Shown here: piece after piece, positions 1 to 12,849 of the stretch
How positions within the stretch are numbered: position 1 is the stretch's first letter
Layout of the letters: each line of letters opens with the position of its first letter
NCBI RefSeq assembly: GCF_029407905.1
Contig: NC_073634.1
Coordinates: 28,781,501-28,845,500, forward strand
Direction of reading: 5' to 3'
DNA length: 64,000 nt
From: Bubalus kerabau
Lineage: Eukaryota; Chordata; Mammalia; Artiodactyla; Bovidae
Position numbers and translations under genes: made by a program
Notes under the pieces: generated by a model
What the model saw: the letters and a program-made list of their open reading frames with translations, nothing else
Told to the model about the DNA's origin: nothing
Database searches by the model: none

Positions 1-1729
1 TTTAGTATTGAATGACTTTTCCCCAAACCTGTACATTATGTTCTACATTTATTTCTTGCTCAATTGCATATTCTTTAGAGACTTGATCTTTCAGTCTCCA
101 GTAGAGTGAAATTATTTTTTATTATTATATTCCAAAGGTGTATAAGAAGTTTTCTGTTGAATTTGAATTGTAGTAGTTATAATTAATTCATGAAAGTTGA
201 AAAACATATAAAAATGACTTCTGTCCACCATAACTGTTGATGCCATAAGTCAGCACCAGCATTCTATGACAAAAATCGCTAAATGTCAGCAGTTCAGTTT
301 TTCAAGCCAATAATGTGAGACTGATTGTAATTAGTGCAGTAAATATTCATGGATTAAGCTACATTTCAATAAGCAGAGCAACTCAAAAAAATGAAGAGCA
401 AGACAATATCAAGTACTCATGAACCTTCCTTCTAGATTTAGAATTACAGAACAATTTAATCCCCTTAAGAGTTAAGCTTTTAATTTCTGGTTGAATAAAT
501 GAAAGCTAGATTCCCTGGTGTAGCACTCTTCAGTTCATTTTCATTGAAAGAATAACCTGAAATACTAAAGTGACAGCACATAAATAAGCATATATGAATT
601 TCATCAGAAACCTGAATTTACAGTTGTAACTTTAATGCATTAAACCACTAATCAAATGCTTAAGCAGGGAATTATGCATAGGAAGGTGATTACTTTTTTA
701 AAAAGTATATGAATATTTCATAAAATTTTAAACAGAAAGCACCATATTACAAATCAGATTCTTAGAATCTGAGAAAATTAACTCAACATATTAAGTATTA
801 AGTATGTGTGTCTGTGTGTATGTATGTGTATGCAAGTGTTGCTTTCAAAAAATTCCCAGAAAAAAGAATAGTGTCTGCCACTCCTATTTATTCTTAGATG
901 ATTGTTTAATGGTGAAGTCAGTTTACATTTGAAGACCTTCTGAATAATCTTATTAAAAACCAATTCAAACAATGTGGCTCATGTTTAACTCTTCGGTTAT
1001 TTACCCATTAATCTCTTTAAGTGCTTGCTTCCTTCACACAGCTGTAGTTCAAGAGGTGGCCAGCAGTTGGCCTCCATTTCAGTGGATTTTCATGAAAGTC
1101 CAGATTTCTTTCTGCAAACTTTAAAAACGCTGTATGCCTAAATAACTTTTTCATAACTTAAAAGCTTTCAAAAGGATCCAAAAGAAACATATTTTTCTTT
1201 TAAAAATAAAAACCAAACAAAAGGAAGCCACACATACTGCAAAGATGTTCTCCGTAAAACATTCTGTTCAGCAGATCTGAGATGTCTCCAAAGGGATCAA
1301 GAACCACTTGGTTTTGGAAGCAACAGTTGGGAACTCATAACAGGTTGGTTAAAAGCCAATAGTGACAGCCATGAGGAGCTCTTTAATGCAGATTAGGCTG
1401 CAATACTAGGCACTGGGCCTTGTCTTGTCTTCCTACTCCATTTATTTGGAATGCCTTCAATAGTACTTTCGACTACACAATACAGTTGTTGAAAAGCCTC
1501 TGTCCCTGGTCTTCTGTTCTTTTCTCCTTTTAAGTTTTTCCCTAAAGACTGCAATCATATTATGATATTTATGAAGAGAGCTCAGAAGATTATCTCCGTT
1601 TCTGTAATATCACCCAAACTAATCCATCTCCCAGTTATGACTTAAATATTTTCACCAGGATATGCCACCATCATCTCACACTCAACACATACAAAACAAA
1701 CTTAGTCGTCTTTATCAAACGAATCCCCT
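1..1729. other. Intronic, nothing recognised
   Basis: AT-rich intron left of exon 21, with a short imperfect TG-rich tract near 803-836. I see no exon, and no repeat I can name. Confidence 0.5.
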
Positions 1730-1734
1730 CTTTC

Positions 1735-2320
1735 AGTCCCCTTGCCTTTGTTAACATCAATTCCACTTTTCTGGTCACTAGGAATTAAAGCCCAGGAACA
1801 GTCATGGACTCCCTGGGGACCTTCATTACACACATTCTGTTTGCTTCACGTGGCAGATTCCATTCTTCAAAGATGGCCACCACTATATCTCCCATCCAAA
1901 TGTACTTCTACAATATGATCTTGCCACTCTACCATCAAACGGTAAAGTTTAAGTCTAATGCCCCTCCCCTTGAATCCAAGTGGCTTTAAGACTCACTTAG
2001 AACCAAAACAATGTAACTGAAGTAATGCTATGAGACTTCCAAGGCCAGGTCAGAAAGGACCATGCAGTTTCTTCCTGGTTCTCTTGGAAACCTCTCTCTA
2101 GAGGAAGCCAGCTGCCATATAAGAACTTCAGCTACCCTACGACTGCCATGCTGAAAGGCCACTTGCAGTCCAAACGAGGCCCTATCTTCTAGTTATCCCA
2201 CCAAGGTGCCATAATGTGAATAAATCTGTTTAGGACCCTCCTGACCAGTTCATCTGTCAGCTGAATACCACCAACTGAATTCAGTAAATAACCCAAGGAG
2301 AAGAATCACTCAGGTATGTA
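1735..2320 (+). repeat. Unresolved old interspersed repeat (LTR-like)
   Basis: The stretch with gaccatgcagtttcttcctgg and gaataaatctgtttaggacc resembles old mammalian LTR-type repeats, including a possible AATAAA-type signal. I cannot assign a family or exact ends. Confidence 0.35.
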
Positions 2321-2439
2321 CTGCCCTAATTCTTGACGCATAAAATCATAAAATAAGAGATGTCCACGGCTTCCCTTCTAAGCATTCAAAATGTCATGTG
2401 TAGAGTTGTTACTACATGGGGCTAAACATTAATTGAGAT

Positions 2440-3535
2440 GTCACTTCTTTCCCTCCATTCCTAGAGCCATCATCAAAGCTTGTATCACCTCTGCTCCAGA
2501 TTATTAATAGCTGATGCCAGGCTCTCCTCACTACTATCTGTCATTACAATCTATCTAACCTAACACTTCCAACGGAAAAACTACTTTGATGTACCAACAC
2601 CATAACCAACATCAGTCTCATAATGTTTTACACTTGTAGAAAACTTTATAATGCAAAAGGATCTTCATAAATATCTATTTTACTTGATCCATATAAGAAA
2701 GACCAGAGAGATCTGTCATTAGGGCAAATAGTCTCTTCCTTACTTTATAGATAAAAAGAGACCAGAGGCTGAGGAGATTCAATTTTATACAATCTCACTG
2801 CCAGCAGAACTAAGACCTCATGTCATAGATCATTGTTATTTCTCTATTCTACTTGCCTCCTGAGATCTGTTTCAGATTAAGAAAATGTTCAGTGCCTCTT
2901 TCCATCCCAACTATAGCGACTCTGCTTTCTAGGCATCCATAATAAGGCTTTTTCTATTCAACTGGATGTTATTGCCTAGTAACTCTACCACCACTGCGAC
3001 AATCAGGCTGGCTCACTTACTCACCTAACAATCTGCCAGGCTGATTATAGCCTCTCAGTTTTTACTTACAAAGTCTCCTCCTTTCTCCTCCTATCTACTT
3101 AAACCTTACTCATGTGTTAGCACAAATTCTACCTCCTCCATTAAGCCCTACTAGCCTATCCCTGTTGCTTTCTCTCTGCTATTCCTACAGAATTTGCAAA
3201 TTTCGCCCAAATTTTGACAGTTATATCGGATCATCTTGTTCAAGTGTCTTGGTCTCACTTTCCAGGCTCGTATTCAGCTAATATACATCCATACAGACAG
3301 CAATGCTGGGTGCTCACAGCCACTGTCTGTTCTGACCAGTCAGTGCCCATGACATACCATTTGTTAAATATTTTGAATTTCATCCCTGCTTATTTCCCCA
3401 ACTAAACCATAAGCTCTTTGAGAGCAAGAAGCTTGTCTCATAAAGAAGTATTTCAGCCTCCAAACCAAGCATAGGACTAAACACACAGCTAGTGTTCAAT
3501 ACATACATTTGCTAACTGATTTGAAGGGAGTGAAG
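2440..3535 (+). mobile_element. L2-like LINE remnants, with a possible MIR piece
   Basis: Pyrimidine-rich text ending in an L2-type 3' region (accataagctctttgagagc ... tgttcaatacatacatttgc, 3405-3530). A stretch near 2590-2870 looks like antisense MIR. Old and diverged, so the limits are approximate. Confidence 0.5.
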
Positions 3536-4524
3536 TGGATTGTGCTGTGAGAAAAAAATATTCTTAAGTCATCTCTACACTGGAAAGAAAGAGTTGCAAA
3601 GATAACAAAACATTTTCAAGATCAGCAGTTTAATGTCAGGGACATTTAAAAATGTATCATTTAAAGATATTCTGTGCAGCTCATAACGGTAGAAATGTTT
3701 TATAAATGTTTTTACCAGGAGTGTGAAAAAGTGTTTCAAAAATATTCAAGGAGTAGATGTCTTAACGGCCCAAAATAAAATGTTTGCTGAGGCTACAAGG
3801 CTGGCAGAACTCTGCTTCATTTCAAAAAGTTTCCAGGCAATGGAAATGTTTTCTTGGAAAATACTACCTTTATTTAGAGAACACTTGCCATGAACACTTA
3901 GTCATTAAGTAATTTAAGGTTTCCTCACAAGCTCTTTGGAGGAAATCTATTATATGAATGAATGAAATTATCAGCCAGCACCTATAATGTAAAAAAAAAA
4001 ATACATTTGGCTAAATATATGAAATCTACCTGAGTATTTTTCCAAGTAAGTGGGAAAATCTTTTATATTTTTTGGTCTATTTACTGTTCTTTTACATTTT
4101 TCTACAAGATAAAATTACGAATAAAAACACAAAATCCTTAAGTGTTTCTCTGTCTGTAATGCACACAAATCCAAAAAACTGGAGGGCTTATTTTATTCCA
4201 CAAGCCAAGTAATTTTCAAACAGACAAAACAGTGATTTCATTCAATGAAAATAAATGTTAAACTTCAAAGCTATTTTTAGTAAGATCTTTGAGTTTGTGT
4301 CAAATCACCTTTCAATAAGAGAGCAACTCGGTTTGGACATTTCACTCCATCATCTGCAGTAAATCATACGGTGAAACCTAAGAAAACAATTTCTTCCAAG
4401 AGTTTTGAAGCCAACTCTTACTCTTTTAAACATCAAAAGACATAGCTAAATTCTACTTCAAGCACATGGCTTGTACATGTGGTCTTTTTAAAACGTACAC
4501 AAAGGGATATTTGCTTTGTTTTAC

Positions 4525-4634
4525 CTGTTTAGGATTTCAGTGAGTTTCACAAAGCCAGTGTAAGCCAGTTCAAATGCTCCTCTGTGCCTGGACTGTAAAA
4601 GGTGTTGTTTAAAGTAATCTCCTATTTCTTTTAC
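4525..4634 (-). CDS. THADA: THADA coding exon 21 (last in window)
   Basis: 110 nt, residues 1082-1118, VKEIGDYFKQHLLQSRHRGA then FELAYTGFVKLTEILN. Acceptor TTGAAG, donor AACAG|GTAAAA, ending in phase 2. The HRGAFELAYTGF segment is part of the conserved DUF2428 region. I looked for the next exon (carrying the RRSAG motif) in 1-4524 and did not find it. Confidence 0.96.
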
Positions 4635-4732
4635 CTTCAAAACAAAATCAAAAAATAAATACTCAACTTAAGTTTACACTGACAGGTGTATTTATGTCTG
4701 TAACCACTTAGAACTCAGGTCTAGATGTCTGT

Positions 4733-4978
4733 CTAGCACCTACTATGCAACAGTTAATATTTTAAGCATTTTGACACTATCACAATTGATTCTCACAATG
4801 AAGCCATGAAAGAAGCACTATTATTATCTCCACTTTACGATGGGGAAAAATGAGGCCCAGAAAGACCAAGTAACTTATTCAAGGTCACACAGCAAGTCGA
4901 TGGTAGAAACAGTGCATAAACCTAGGCAATTTGGCTCCAGAGCTGACCAAGGTTTAACAGCTACGCTAGACCTGCCTC
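4733..4978 (-). mobile_element. MIR SINE
   Basis: The plus strand reads the reverse of MIR: ctattattatctccacttta, then tgaggcccagaaagaccaag and aaggtcacacagcaag. It lies just upstream of exon 21 in the gene's sense. Confidence 0.75.
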
Positions 4979-5308
4979 CCTATGCCAGCTTCACAGACCT
5001 TGCTGTTTTCTCTGTTAGCTCACATCATTCAATACCAACAGCAAATCACAAAAAGTGACAACCTTCACTCACCTAGGCCTAGGTGAAATAATTACCTATT
5101 TTTTCTCTCTTCAAAAATTTTTTTTCTATTATGGCTAAAATATACATAAATTTTACCATTTTAACCATTCTTGGGTCTACAGTTCAGTGGCATTCAGTAT
5201 ATTCACTTTGCTGCACAACCACCATCTATCTACAGAATTTTTCATCTTCCCAAACTAAAGCTCCAACCTACTAAACAATATTTTCCAAAAATTACCTTTT
5301 TATACACA

Positions 5309-5336
5309 TGCGCGCGTGCACACACACACACACAAA
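5309..5336. repeat. (CA)n / GCGC microsatellite
   Basis: A short alternating purine-pyrimidine tract: gcgcgtgc followed by about ten CA units. Confidence 0.8.
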
Positions 5337-5759
5337 CGTTAATGGCCATGCAAGATTTAGGGCAAAGGGCACCCTGAAAATTGACAGGCTTCACTCTGAG
5401 TCAGAAGCATGGAGCTTTCCAGTATGCTACCCAATCACTTTCCTACATGCTGCCTTTCTCCATGCAAGTTTAAACAATTAACAAATATGACAATATATTT
5501 TAAAGAAGACATGACTGACAGTTAGTTGCTGATGAGGTTCTGCACAGCATGAACTGTTAATGAGTGGGTTGATTGTACTTTTATACCATAAGATTTGGTA
5601 GCTGATCAGCTTTAGAAAATCAAGATTCTGTATACAACCTCAGTACCTCTTGATCCAGGTCTTCCCAGCAGGTCACAGAATGGTGAAAAAGGAAGCTTAC
5701 CCCAAATAGCTCACACATGTTTATCCAGAAACAACTTCTACCCTAGTACAGTGACTGTG

Positions 5760-6215
5760 TTCTGCACACATTAGAGATGATAAACAGTAGAAAGAGCAGT
5801 TGAACATGTGACCATGGGCAACTGCCTCAGTCTCCTCATCTATAAACTGGGAATAATAATAGCACTTGCCTCATAGACTGTGCGGAGAAGGCAATGGCAC
5901 CCCACTCCAGTACTCCTGCCTGGAAAATCCCATGGACGAGGAGCCTGGTGGGCTGCAGTCCATGGGTTGCTAAGAGTCTGCACGACTGAGCGACTTTACT
6001 TTCACTTTTCACTTTCATGCATTGGAGAAGGAAATGGCAACCCACTCCAGTCTTCTTGCCTGGAGAATCCCAGGGACAGAGGAGCCTAGTGGGCTGCCGT
6101 CTATGGGGTCACAGAGTCAGACACGACTGAAGTGACTTAGCAGCAGCAGCAGCATAGACTGTATATTAAAGTGAGTTAATAAATCTAAAAGCTCAGCATA
6201 GGCCCTTAACTTATA
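5760..6215 (+). mobile_element. MIR SINE split by a Bov-A2
   Basis: MIR text (cctcagtctcctcatctata, then gggaataataatagcacttg) is interrupted at 5881 and resumes at 6163 after a younger Bov-A2. Confidence 0.65.
5882..6152 (+). mobile_element. Bov-A2 SINE, full-length dimer
   Basis: Two Bov-A monomers in tandem (each starting ggagaaggcaatgg / ggagaaggaaatgg) end in an AGC-repeat tail. A perfect 10-bp target duplication, catagactgt, flanks it (5872-5881 and 6153-6162). Confidence 0.93.
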
Positions 6216-6532
6216 AACCCATTCAGTTCAACTTGAGCTCCATATGGGCTTCCAAACAGAGAAAAGGTAACGCCATATTCTAAACTCAAAATATATACAA
6301 TTATAGAAAGATGGGTGATACATTTAGAGATATAAGAATCAGACATGAGGTCAAGAAAGAACCAAAGAAGCAAGCTACAACAGAAGTTTTAAATCTATTT
6401 AAGTTTAAAACACTTCAGTATCATCAAAGAGTGGCATGTCGTGCTCTTCAGCTAAAGTTTTCAGGTGAAGATCTGATGATACCCCTAATTTTTAATATTT
6501 TTGATAAGCTACATACTACTAGTTGTCACCTG

Positions 6533-6640
6533 GAGAAGGGAAAGGCTACCCACTCCAGTATTCTAGCCTGGAGAATTCCATGGACTGTATAGTCCATGGG
6601 GTCGCAAAGAGTCAGACACGACTGAGTGACTTTCACTAGT
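6533..6640 (+). mobile_element. Bov-A / Bov-tA 3' fragment
   Basis: A single Bov-A unit: ggagaagggaaaggctaccc through gacacgactgagtgacttt. The tRNA-like head is missing. Confidence 0.85.
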
Positions 6641-7465
6641 TGTCAGGGTAAGCCTTACCCTTTTACCTTCAATATGTAATTTCAGAGTATATTTTGAACA
6701 GAATTATCAAGCACTAATTCTGCATTTAACCCCCAAGACAGACCTGTAGCTCAATAACCTTACAAAATAGAACCGAAAGAAATATCAGTTACTTATCTGG
6801 TTATGACCATCACTTTCATTACTTGAAAAACTAAAGATTTCTAAGAAGGTGTTTTAAGGCACAAAAAATAAAAACAGGAAGTCACAGAGACGGGGTCTCT
6901 CTATATCCTGAATTTTTTTAATATTAAAGATATTAAAACATGCTTCAGGAAAACGAATGTTCCCAGTAAAGTGCTTCTCTGTGGATTTACAATCTAGTTC
7001 TCAAACAAAGATCAGATGTTCCTTGCTTCCTTTACCTTAATTCCCTTTAAAGGGGCCCAAATCAAAAAGCATATAGATGGTCTCTCTTCTCAACCCTAGG
7101 TACTCCTGGTCTCAGAAAACAGTATGAGATTCTAAAGACATATGTGAGAAGTAGACAGTTTTTCTTATTTCAATTTGCACTTTATTTCCCAACAAACCTA
7201 CCTAGGTAATATCAAGGCTTAATATGAATTTTTCCCTTTAAAGAGAGTATATTTCTATTCATCAGATAGTAAGTACTTCTTTAGCAGTCTGTCAAATGCT
7301 CAGTAGCTCAGTTTTGGGTAGACAAAGAACAAAACAAGACGTCTGTCCTCAGAAGGCTTTCAGTTCAGAGAAAACCAATATGCTGGATGGTACCTATCAG
7401 GAGCTTAACTGCACTAAGAAATGAAAATTCTTTTTACATTGAAATAAATTATTACAGTAAGATTA
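6641..7465. other. Intronic, nothing recognised
   Basis: Unique-looking intron sequence between SINE and BovB insertions. No exon or named repeat seen. Confidence 0.45.
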
Positions 7466-7690
7466 ATGGCTTGATGTGAAGAACTGACCCACTGGAAAAG
7501 ACCCTGATGCTGGGAAAGACTGAAGGCAGGAGAAGGGGACGAAAGAGGATGAGATGGTTGGATGGCATCGATGGACATGAGTTTGAGCAGGCTCTGGGAG
7601 TTGTTGATGGGCAGGGAAGGCTGGTGTGCTGCAGTCCATGGGGTTGCAAAGAGCTGGACAGAACTGAGCGACTGAACTGAACTGAAGATT
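7466..7690 (+). mobile_element. BovB LINE 3' fragment
   Basis: The extreme 3' end of BovB (gaagaactgacccactggaa ... gcgactgaactgaactgaa). It keeps only the last codons of the LINE reading frame and is strongly 5'-truncated, as usual for BovB. It sits antisense to THADA. Confidence 0.9.
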
Positions 7691-8205
7691 AGTGGCTAGA
7701 CCTTAAACAGGTTATACTTGGGTGAATCAATATGGAAAAAGATAACTAACATAAGAAACAGCTGGGATATTAGAATGAATGAACAAACACTTATTAAGTA
7801 CCTGTTACCTCCCAGATACTTCATGGGGTCTTTTTATATGAATGAACACAGACTATACAGGAGATTAATAGCAGACCTAGCTGAATGGCCTCAAGGTTTC
7901 ATGCTAGAAAACAGTGGAAGAAGACAGGGTTGCAAGGTAGGGATGTACCTATCACACAAGGAGTGGGAGGGGTCAACCTGGCAACGTGGTCCATGAGTAG
8001 CTGGACAAGGAAAAGGAGCCATGCCTTCCCTTGGATGAACAGAGTACAGGGAACATATTTAACTCTGCAGAAACTTACAACAATAGTAGAATCAGAATAA
8101 TAATTTTTTAATTTAATTAAAACAATGAAACAGTCCTCTGAAAATTCAAGTTGATTGTCTTTTATTCTATTTGATGCTAATCTCCTATTTAAAGTTCACA
8201 AAAAC

Positions 8206-8519
8206 ATTTCTTTCTTTTTTATTTATGTTTTTTTCGCTGTGCTGGGTCTTCGTTACTACATGGGCTTTCCTCTAGTTGCGGGGAGCGGGAGCTAGTGCAC
8301 CAGCTTCTCACTGCGGGGGCTTCTTTTGTTGCAGAGTACAGGCTCTAGGGCACGCAGGCTTCATCAGTTGTGGCTCCCAGGCTTTAGAGCACTGGCTCAA
8401 TAATCATGGCATATGGGCTTAGCTGCTCCATGGCATGTGGGATCTTACCAGACCGGGGTCAAACCTGTGTCTCCTGCAGTGCAGGAGGATTCTTTACCAC
8501 TGAGCCACCAAGAAAGCCT
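8206..8519 (-). mobile_element. CHR-type tRNA-derived SINE
   Basis: Antisense copy with ctgtgctgggtcttcgttac, catggcatgtgggatcttac and a tRNA-like head reading ctttaccactgagccacc near 8495. Typical of cetartiodactyl CHR SINEs. Confidence 0.75.
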
Positions 8520-8697
8520 CAAAACATTTCTTTTCTCATGGATGATGTCTTTATAAAACATTTTCTTAATAAATAATACATATCTTAGACTTTTTGAAAG
8601 GGAATTAAAGTATCAATAAAAATTTTTTCAAAGGCCACTTATTTCTAGTCTTAAAATTAAATTCTAGTCACTAGGTTTTTGGGGGATGGTTTTGGTC

Positions 8698-9222
8698 ACC
8701 AATGAAAAGCTATGATAAACCTAGACAGTGTGTTTAAAAGGATAGACATCACTTTGCCAACAAAGGTCCATATAGTCAAAGCTATGGTTTTTCCAATAGT
8801 CCTGTATGGATGTGAGAGTTGGATCATAAAGAAGGCTGAGTGCCGAAGAACTGATGCTTTTGAACTGTGGTGCTGGAGAAGACTCTTGAGAGTCCCTTGG
8901 ACAGCAAGGAGGTCAAAACAGTCAATCCTAAAGGAAATCAACCCTGAATATTCATTGAGAGGACTGATGGCTGAAACTGAAGCTCCAATACTTTGGCCAC
9001 CTGATGCAAACAGCCAACTCACTGGAAAAGACCCTGATGCTGGGAAAGATTGAAGGCAGGGAAGAGAGGGGGATGACAGAGGATGAGATGGCTGGATGGC
9101 ATCACTGACTCTATGGACCTGAATTTGAGCAAACTCTGGGAGATAGGGAAGGACAGGGAAGCCTGATGTGCTGTAGTCCATGGGGTAGCAAAACGTCGGA
9201 CACAACTTAGTGACTGAACAAC
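8698..9222 (+). mobile_element. BovB LINE 3' fragment
   Basis: Covers the C-terminal end of the BovB reading frame. The translation shows YGCESWIIKKAECRRTDAFE and LWCWRRLLRVPWTARRSKQS, then a frameshift. The reverse transcriptase core is absent. Non-coding today. Confidence 0.92.
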
Positions 9223-9569
9223 ACTATCTTTTAAAGTTTAGTATATTCTGGTTCTAACTTTCCATAAAACCTACTTCTATAGACAAATTAACATGCTTTA
9301 TGGATTTACAAGGTGTAAATTTCCACAGGGGACATGCCACGTCTCCAGGCACCTATAATTCAACTACGGACTAAACAGAGGAGCAACATAAATGTTCATC
9401 TAAAGCATGAACTCCACAAAGGACAAATGTAAATACATTTTTCATTTGTTCTTTATCTAAATAGTAGAGACAAATACAGTAAAAAAAATAAAATAAAAAG
9501 CTAATTCCCTTCACTACAAGTTAGAAAGGCCAAAACAGATTCAAGTATACAGGTGGGACATTTCTACAA

Positions 9570-9805
9570 AGAGCATGTGCAGTGGTCAAGATCTGGGATT
9601 CTGGAGACAAGAAGTCTGGGTTTAGGAACCCTACTCAGCTTCCTTATCAATACAAGCTAATTATGTAACAGAGTTCCCTGCTCTGTGAAATGGGGATAAA
9701 ACTAGAACCTACTTCACAGGATTATTCTAAGAAATAAATGAGATTATGCATATAAGCATTTAGCAGAGTACCTGGCAGAGAGTAGCAAGCAATATTGCTA
9801 AATGT
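9570..9805 (+). mobile_element. MIR SINE
   Basis: Sense MIR text: ctgtgaaatggggataaaac, then tagcagagtacctggcagag. Diverged. Confidence 0.7.
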
Positions 9806-9883
9806 CAATTTTTGTTTTTATTTTGTGTCATGAGGTAGTGAGACTTAATCCCTAAAACCTTAATTAATTTCCCTAAACCTTCT

Positions 9884-10206
9884 CTGGTGGCTCAGATGGT
9901 AAAGAATCTGTCCGCAATGTGAGAGACTCAAGTTTGATCCCTGGGTCAGGAAGATCCCCTGAAGAAGGGAATGGCTACCCACTCTAGTATTCTTAGGGTT
10001 TCCTTGGTGGCTCAGATGGTAAAGAATCTACCTGCAATGTGGGAGACCTGGTTTCGATTCCTGGGTCAGGAAGATACCCTAGAGAAGGAAATGGCTACCC
10101 ACTCCAGTATTTTTGCTTGGAGAATCACATAAACTGAGGAGCCTGGTGGGCTACAGTCCATGGGGTCTCAAAGAATCAGACATGACAGAGCGATTAACAC
10201 ACACAT
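9884..10206 (+). mobile_element. Two Bov-tA SINEs, tandem
   Basis: A truncated Bov-tA (9884-9992) is followed directly by a longer one (9993-10206). Each has the tRNA-Glu-like head (ggtggctcagatggtaaaga). The second ends acacacacattc. The first stops inside its Bov-A part, so the second may have inserted into it. Confidence 0.85.
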
Positions 10207-11584
10207 TCATTCAAACCTTCAATTTTACTTAAGACACAGCCACTTCTTATAACCTTAGGGATGTCAAGAGGAATTTCTAATTCCACTTTGCTTAAATAGA
10301 ATAGTTCATAAAAGTTTGTAGTATAGTAAGATAACGTTTTACACTGGACATTCTCTACCATTGTGATTTCTTACTAACACCTGGGATTTCTTCAAAGCCC
10401 AAACATTGTCCTCCTACATAATGATAACAAAGATGATGGTTTCCTGGTATTCAGGTATCCTCCCATCAGAACGTTTATTCTTTGTCTTCTGGCAAATTCT
10501 TAACCATGTGCCACTTTAACTAACAGTTGCCCTTCAGTCTGACTTTCTGAAATGAAATTCTGTCTTGAATCTCTTACTACACTTCTAAGCCCTTTGAAGT
10601 CAGAGAACCACATATTATATTTCTTAATGCTGCCACAACTCATGTAGTAAGGCAGTCAATATATAGTTGACTAAATGATGTGATTCCATGCTCAACTTCA
10701 CATCCCAGTAACATAACCGTGTAGCCTGCATTCAGTACAGTTCAATAAATACTTTGAACTGATTTCTAAAAACTAAACTTTGGTAGAAGAAAATACAGAA
10801 GCAATCTCTTGAAGACAGATGAATACTAATAAACATATATCCCATTTGTAGATCATTAACAAAAACTGAAACAGAAACAAAAGGCACTGAGGAAATGTAT
10901 ATGAAAATTACAACAGCATCTAAAGTAGGAGTTTTTTAATTGCCCATTTCTAATAGTTCAAACAGTTAATTATTTTTATTCATGTGATTTCTGGGGCAAT
11001 AATTACTAGAAAGGGGAAAGCAGATATTAAAAAAAAAATTCCACCCAGAAGCTTCTTTTTAGGAATATTAGAAGTATATAAAGAGATGAACTGATGGCCC
11101 AGTAGAGGAAGTTGTTTAAGAAAAGCAGTGGGTACTCGGTATCCAATATCCCATGGAAAGAGGACCAACAATGTATCAAGTAAAGCTTCCAGCTCAAAGC
11201 CCAGACACAAACTAGTCAGGAAGTGGTAAGATAAGGTTGCATGCACTGCTCACTCTTTGAGGGTCTCGACTTACATCCCTCAAAGCTGGTTTTATCTCTG
11301 CCTCTGGGACAGGGACCTTATGAAAGAACCTTTCATTTCATGATTACAGCGCAGGAGGAAGGTCAGACGTGCCTCTGAATGAACACATTTTCCTCTTGCT
11401 AAGTCGTGGAGGACACACTGCTTCATACGCAGTCATCGAGGGAAGGCGCATTTGCTCAAAAGTTCAGTGGCAAGTTAACCTGACTACCCACTACTTGCAA
11501 AAATCTGGTTGGCTATGGGAAGCTGGGAAAATTAAATTTAAAGAAAGATTAAATGAGCCATGCAGAACAAAGGTGGCACTGTGT
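10207..11584. other. Intronic, nothing recognised
   Basis: AT-rich intron. An open minus-strand stretch at 10980-11246 has no similarity I recognise and no splice context, so I do not call it. Confidence 0.4.
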
Positions 11585-11760
11585 CGTGTCGGAACCGAGG
11601 CTGGGAAGCAGAAGAATCGGGTTCCTATCCCAGAGTTGCCACAAACCAGCTTTGTGATCTTGGGCAAACGAGGTAACATCCAAAGGCTTCAGTCACCCCT
11701 TGTGCAAGGGAGCTGGATAATATCATCTCTGTGATCCTTCCAGCGAGGAGTCTGTGAATT
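11585..11760 (+). mobile_element. MIR SINE fragment
   Basis: Diverged MIR core: atcgggttcctatcccagag, then ctttgtgatcttgggcaaac. Confidence 0.6.
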
Positions 11761-12849
11761 ATATACTCAGAATTATAAACAAGCACCAGCTCCTCTACTC
11801 GAACAGCAGCAAAAATCCCCAAATTGGAGTTTCACTACCTGCTGGCCTGTTAAAAGCATCTTTATGCATGGGGGATTGAAGTTGTCCAAGGGCTGTCAAA
11901 TCAGGGTGGGCTTCAAGGAGCTGAGTTTCCAAAAGAAATCCAGTCCTCCATCTACATGTGAGACCTCAAATTCCCAGTTGTAATGGAATCCTATTACTTT
12001 TTCAAGAGTGAAGGGTGAGTGGGGAACAAGAAAAGCATCAGGCTGCACATCAATATTTCAGGATCTATAGAACAGCTTCCCTCATCCACTGAGAGAAAAG
12101 CAGATTATGGTTTTTATGATTCTCAACAGTAAGAAATCCAAATTCCCAATTTTCACCTCAAACAGGGAGCATTCTGTCTGCAAGTCACCTTTGTCTCTGC
12201 AGGTCTCCTGTGGTGACATTCACCTACACTGGGGATTCTTAAATCTGTAGCTTTGCCACTATGTGCCCAGAAGACCTGGAGAGACTAGGGCATCTGTGTT
12301 CTTCCCTAGGCCTGGTCCTGCCACTCCAACGCAAACTACATTCTTCTCTGTTGTTTATATTTTTAACTCTTAAAAGTACTAAGTACATGGCAGTATGTTT
12401 AAAGGAATTTCATGGAACAAAATTTTACGTTTAAAAGCAGGAATCCTCTATAATACAAATAACGCTAATTTCTTGGTGACTTTAGAGTTCATTGTCTACA
12501 TGCTCCCACACTTTCAGAAGCATTTAATTTTTTTAGAAAAATTGAAATTTTTTTTAGTAAAATTGAAGGTAATCAAGATTCAAGTTTTCCAAAGAGGGCA
12601 GGGTTTCAATGTCAGAAGAGTGCTATCACATACGCTCTTGGTCACTCACTCAGTCATTAAATATTTGTGGGGTCGCCATGTGAATGGCGACATGAAGAAA
12701 TGACCAGACCTCATTAGAATGGAAATGAATATTTCACAGAAAAACAGGATTCTATTTCTTATTCAAGAAAACAGTTATCAGGAGAGTTCTTTGGTTTGTA
12801 ACAGCCTCTCTTTGTTGTTGTCACAAACATCTTGTCTATTTTACATTAT
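11761..12849. other. Intronic, nothing recognised
   Basis: No exon signal or repeat that I can name. Confidence 0.4.

Noticed and set aside
1..4524. Further THADA exon left of exon 21
   Set aside because: I scanned the minus strand for the expected next coding segment and its splice sites and found none.
6130..6152. CAG/AGC triplet expansion
   Set aside because: These are the normal tails of Bov-A2 SINEs (also at 22676, 27323, 40109 and 49701).
11369..11734. 121-codon plus-strand open frame
   Set aside because: Overlaps a MIR-derived stretch, has no recognised similarity and is unspliced in an intron of the opposite-strand gene.
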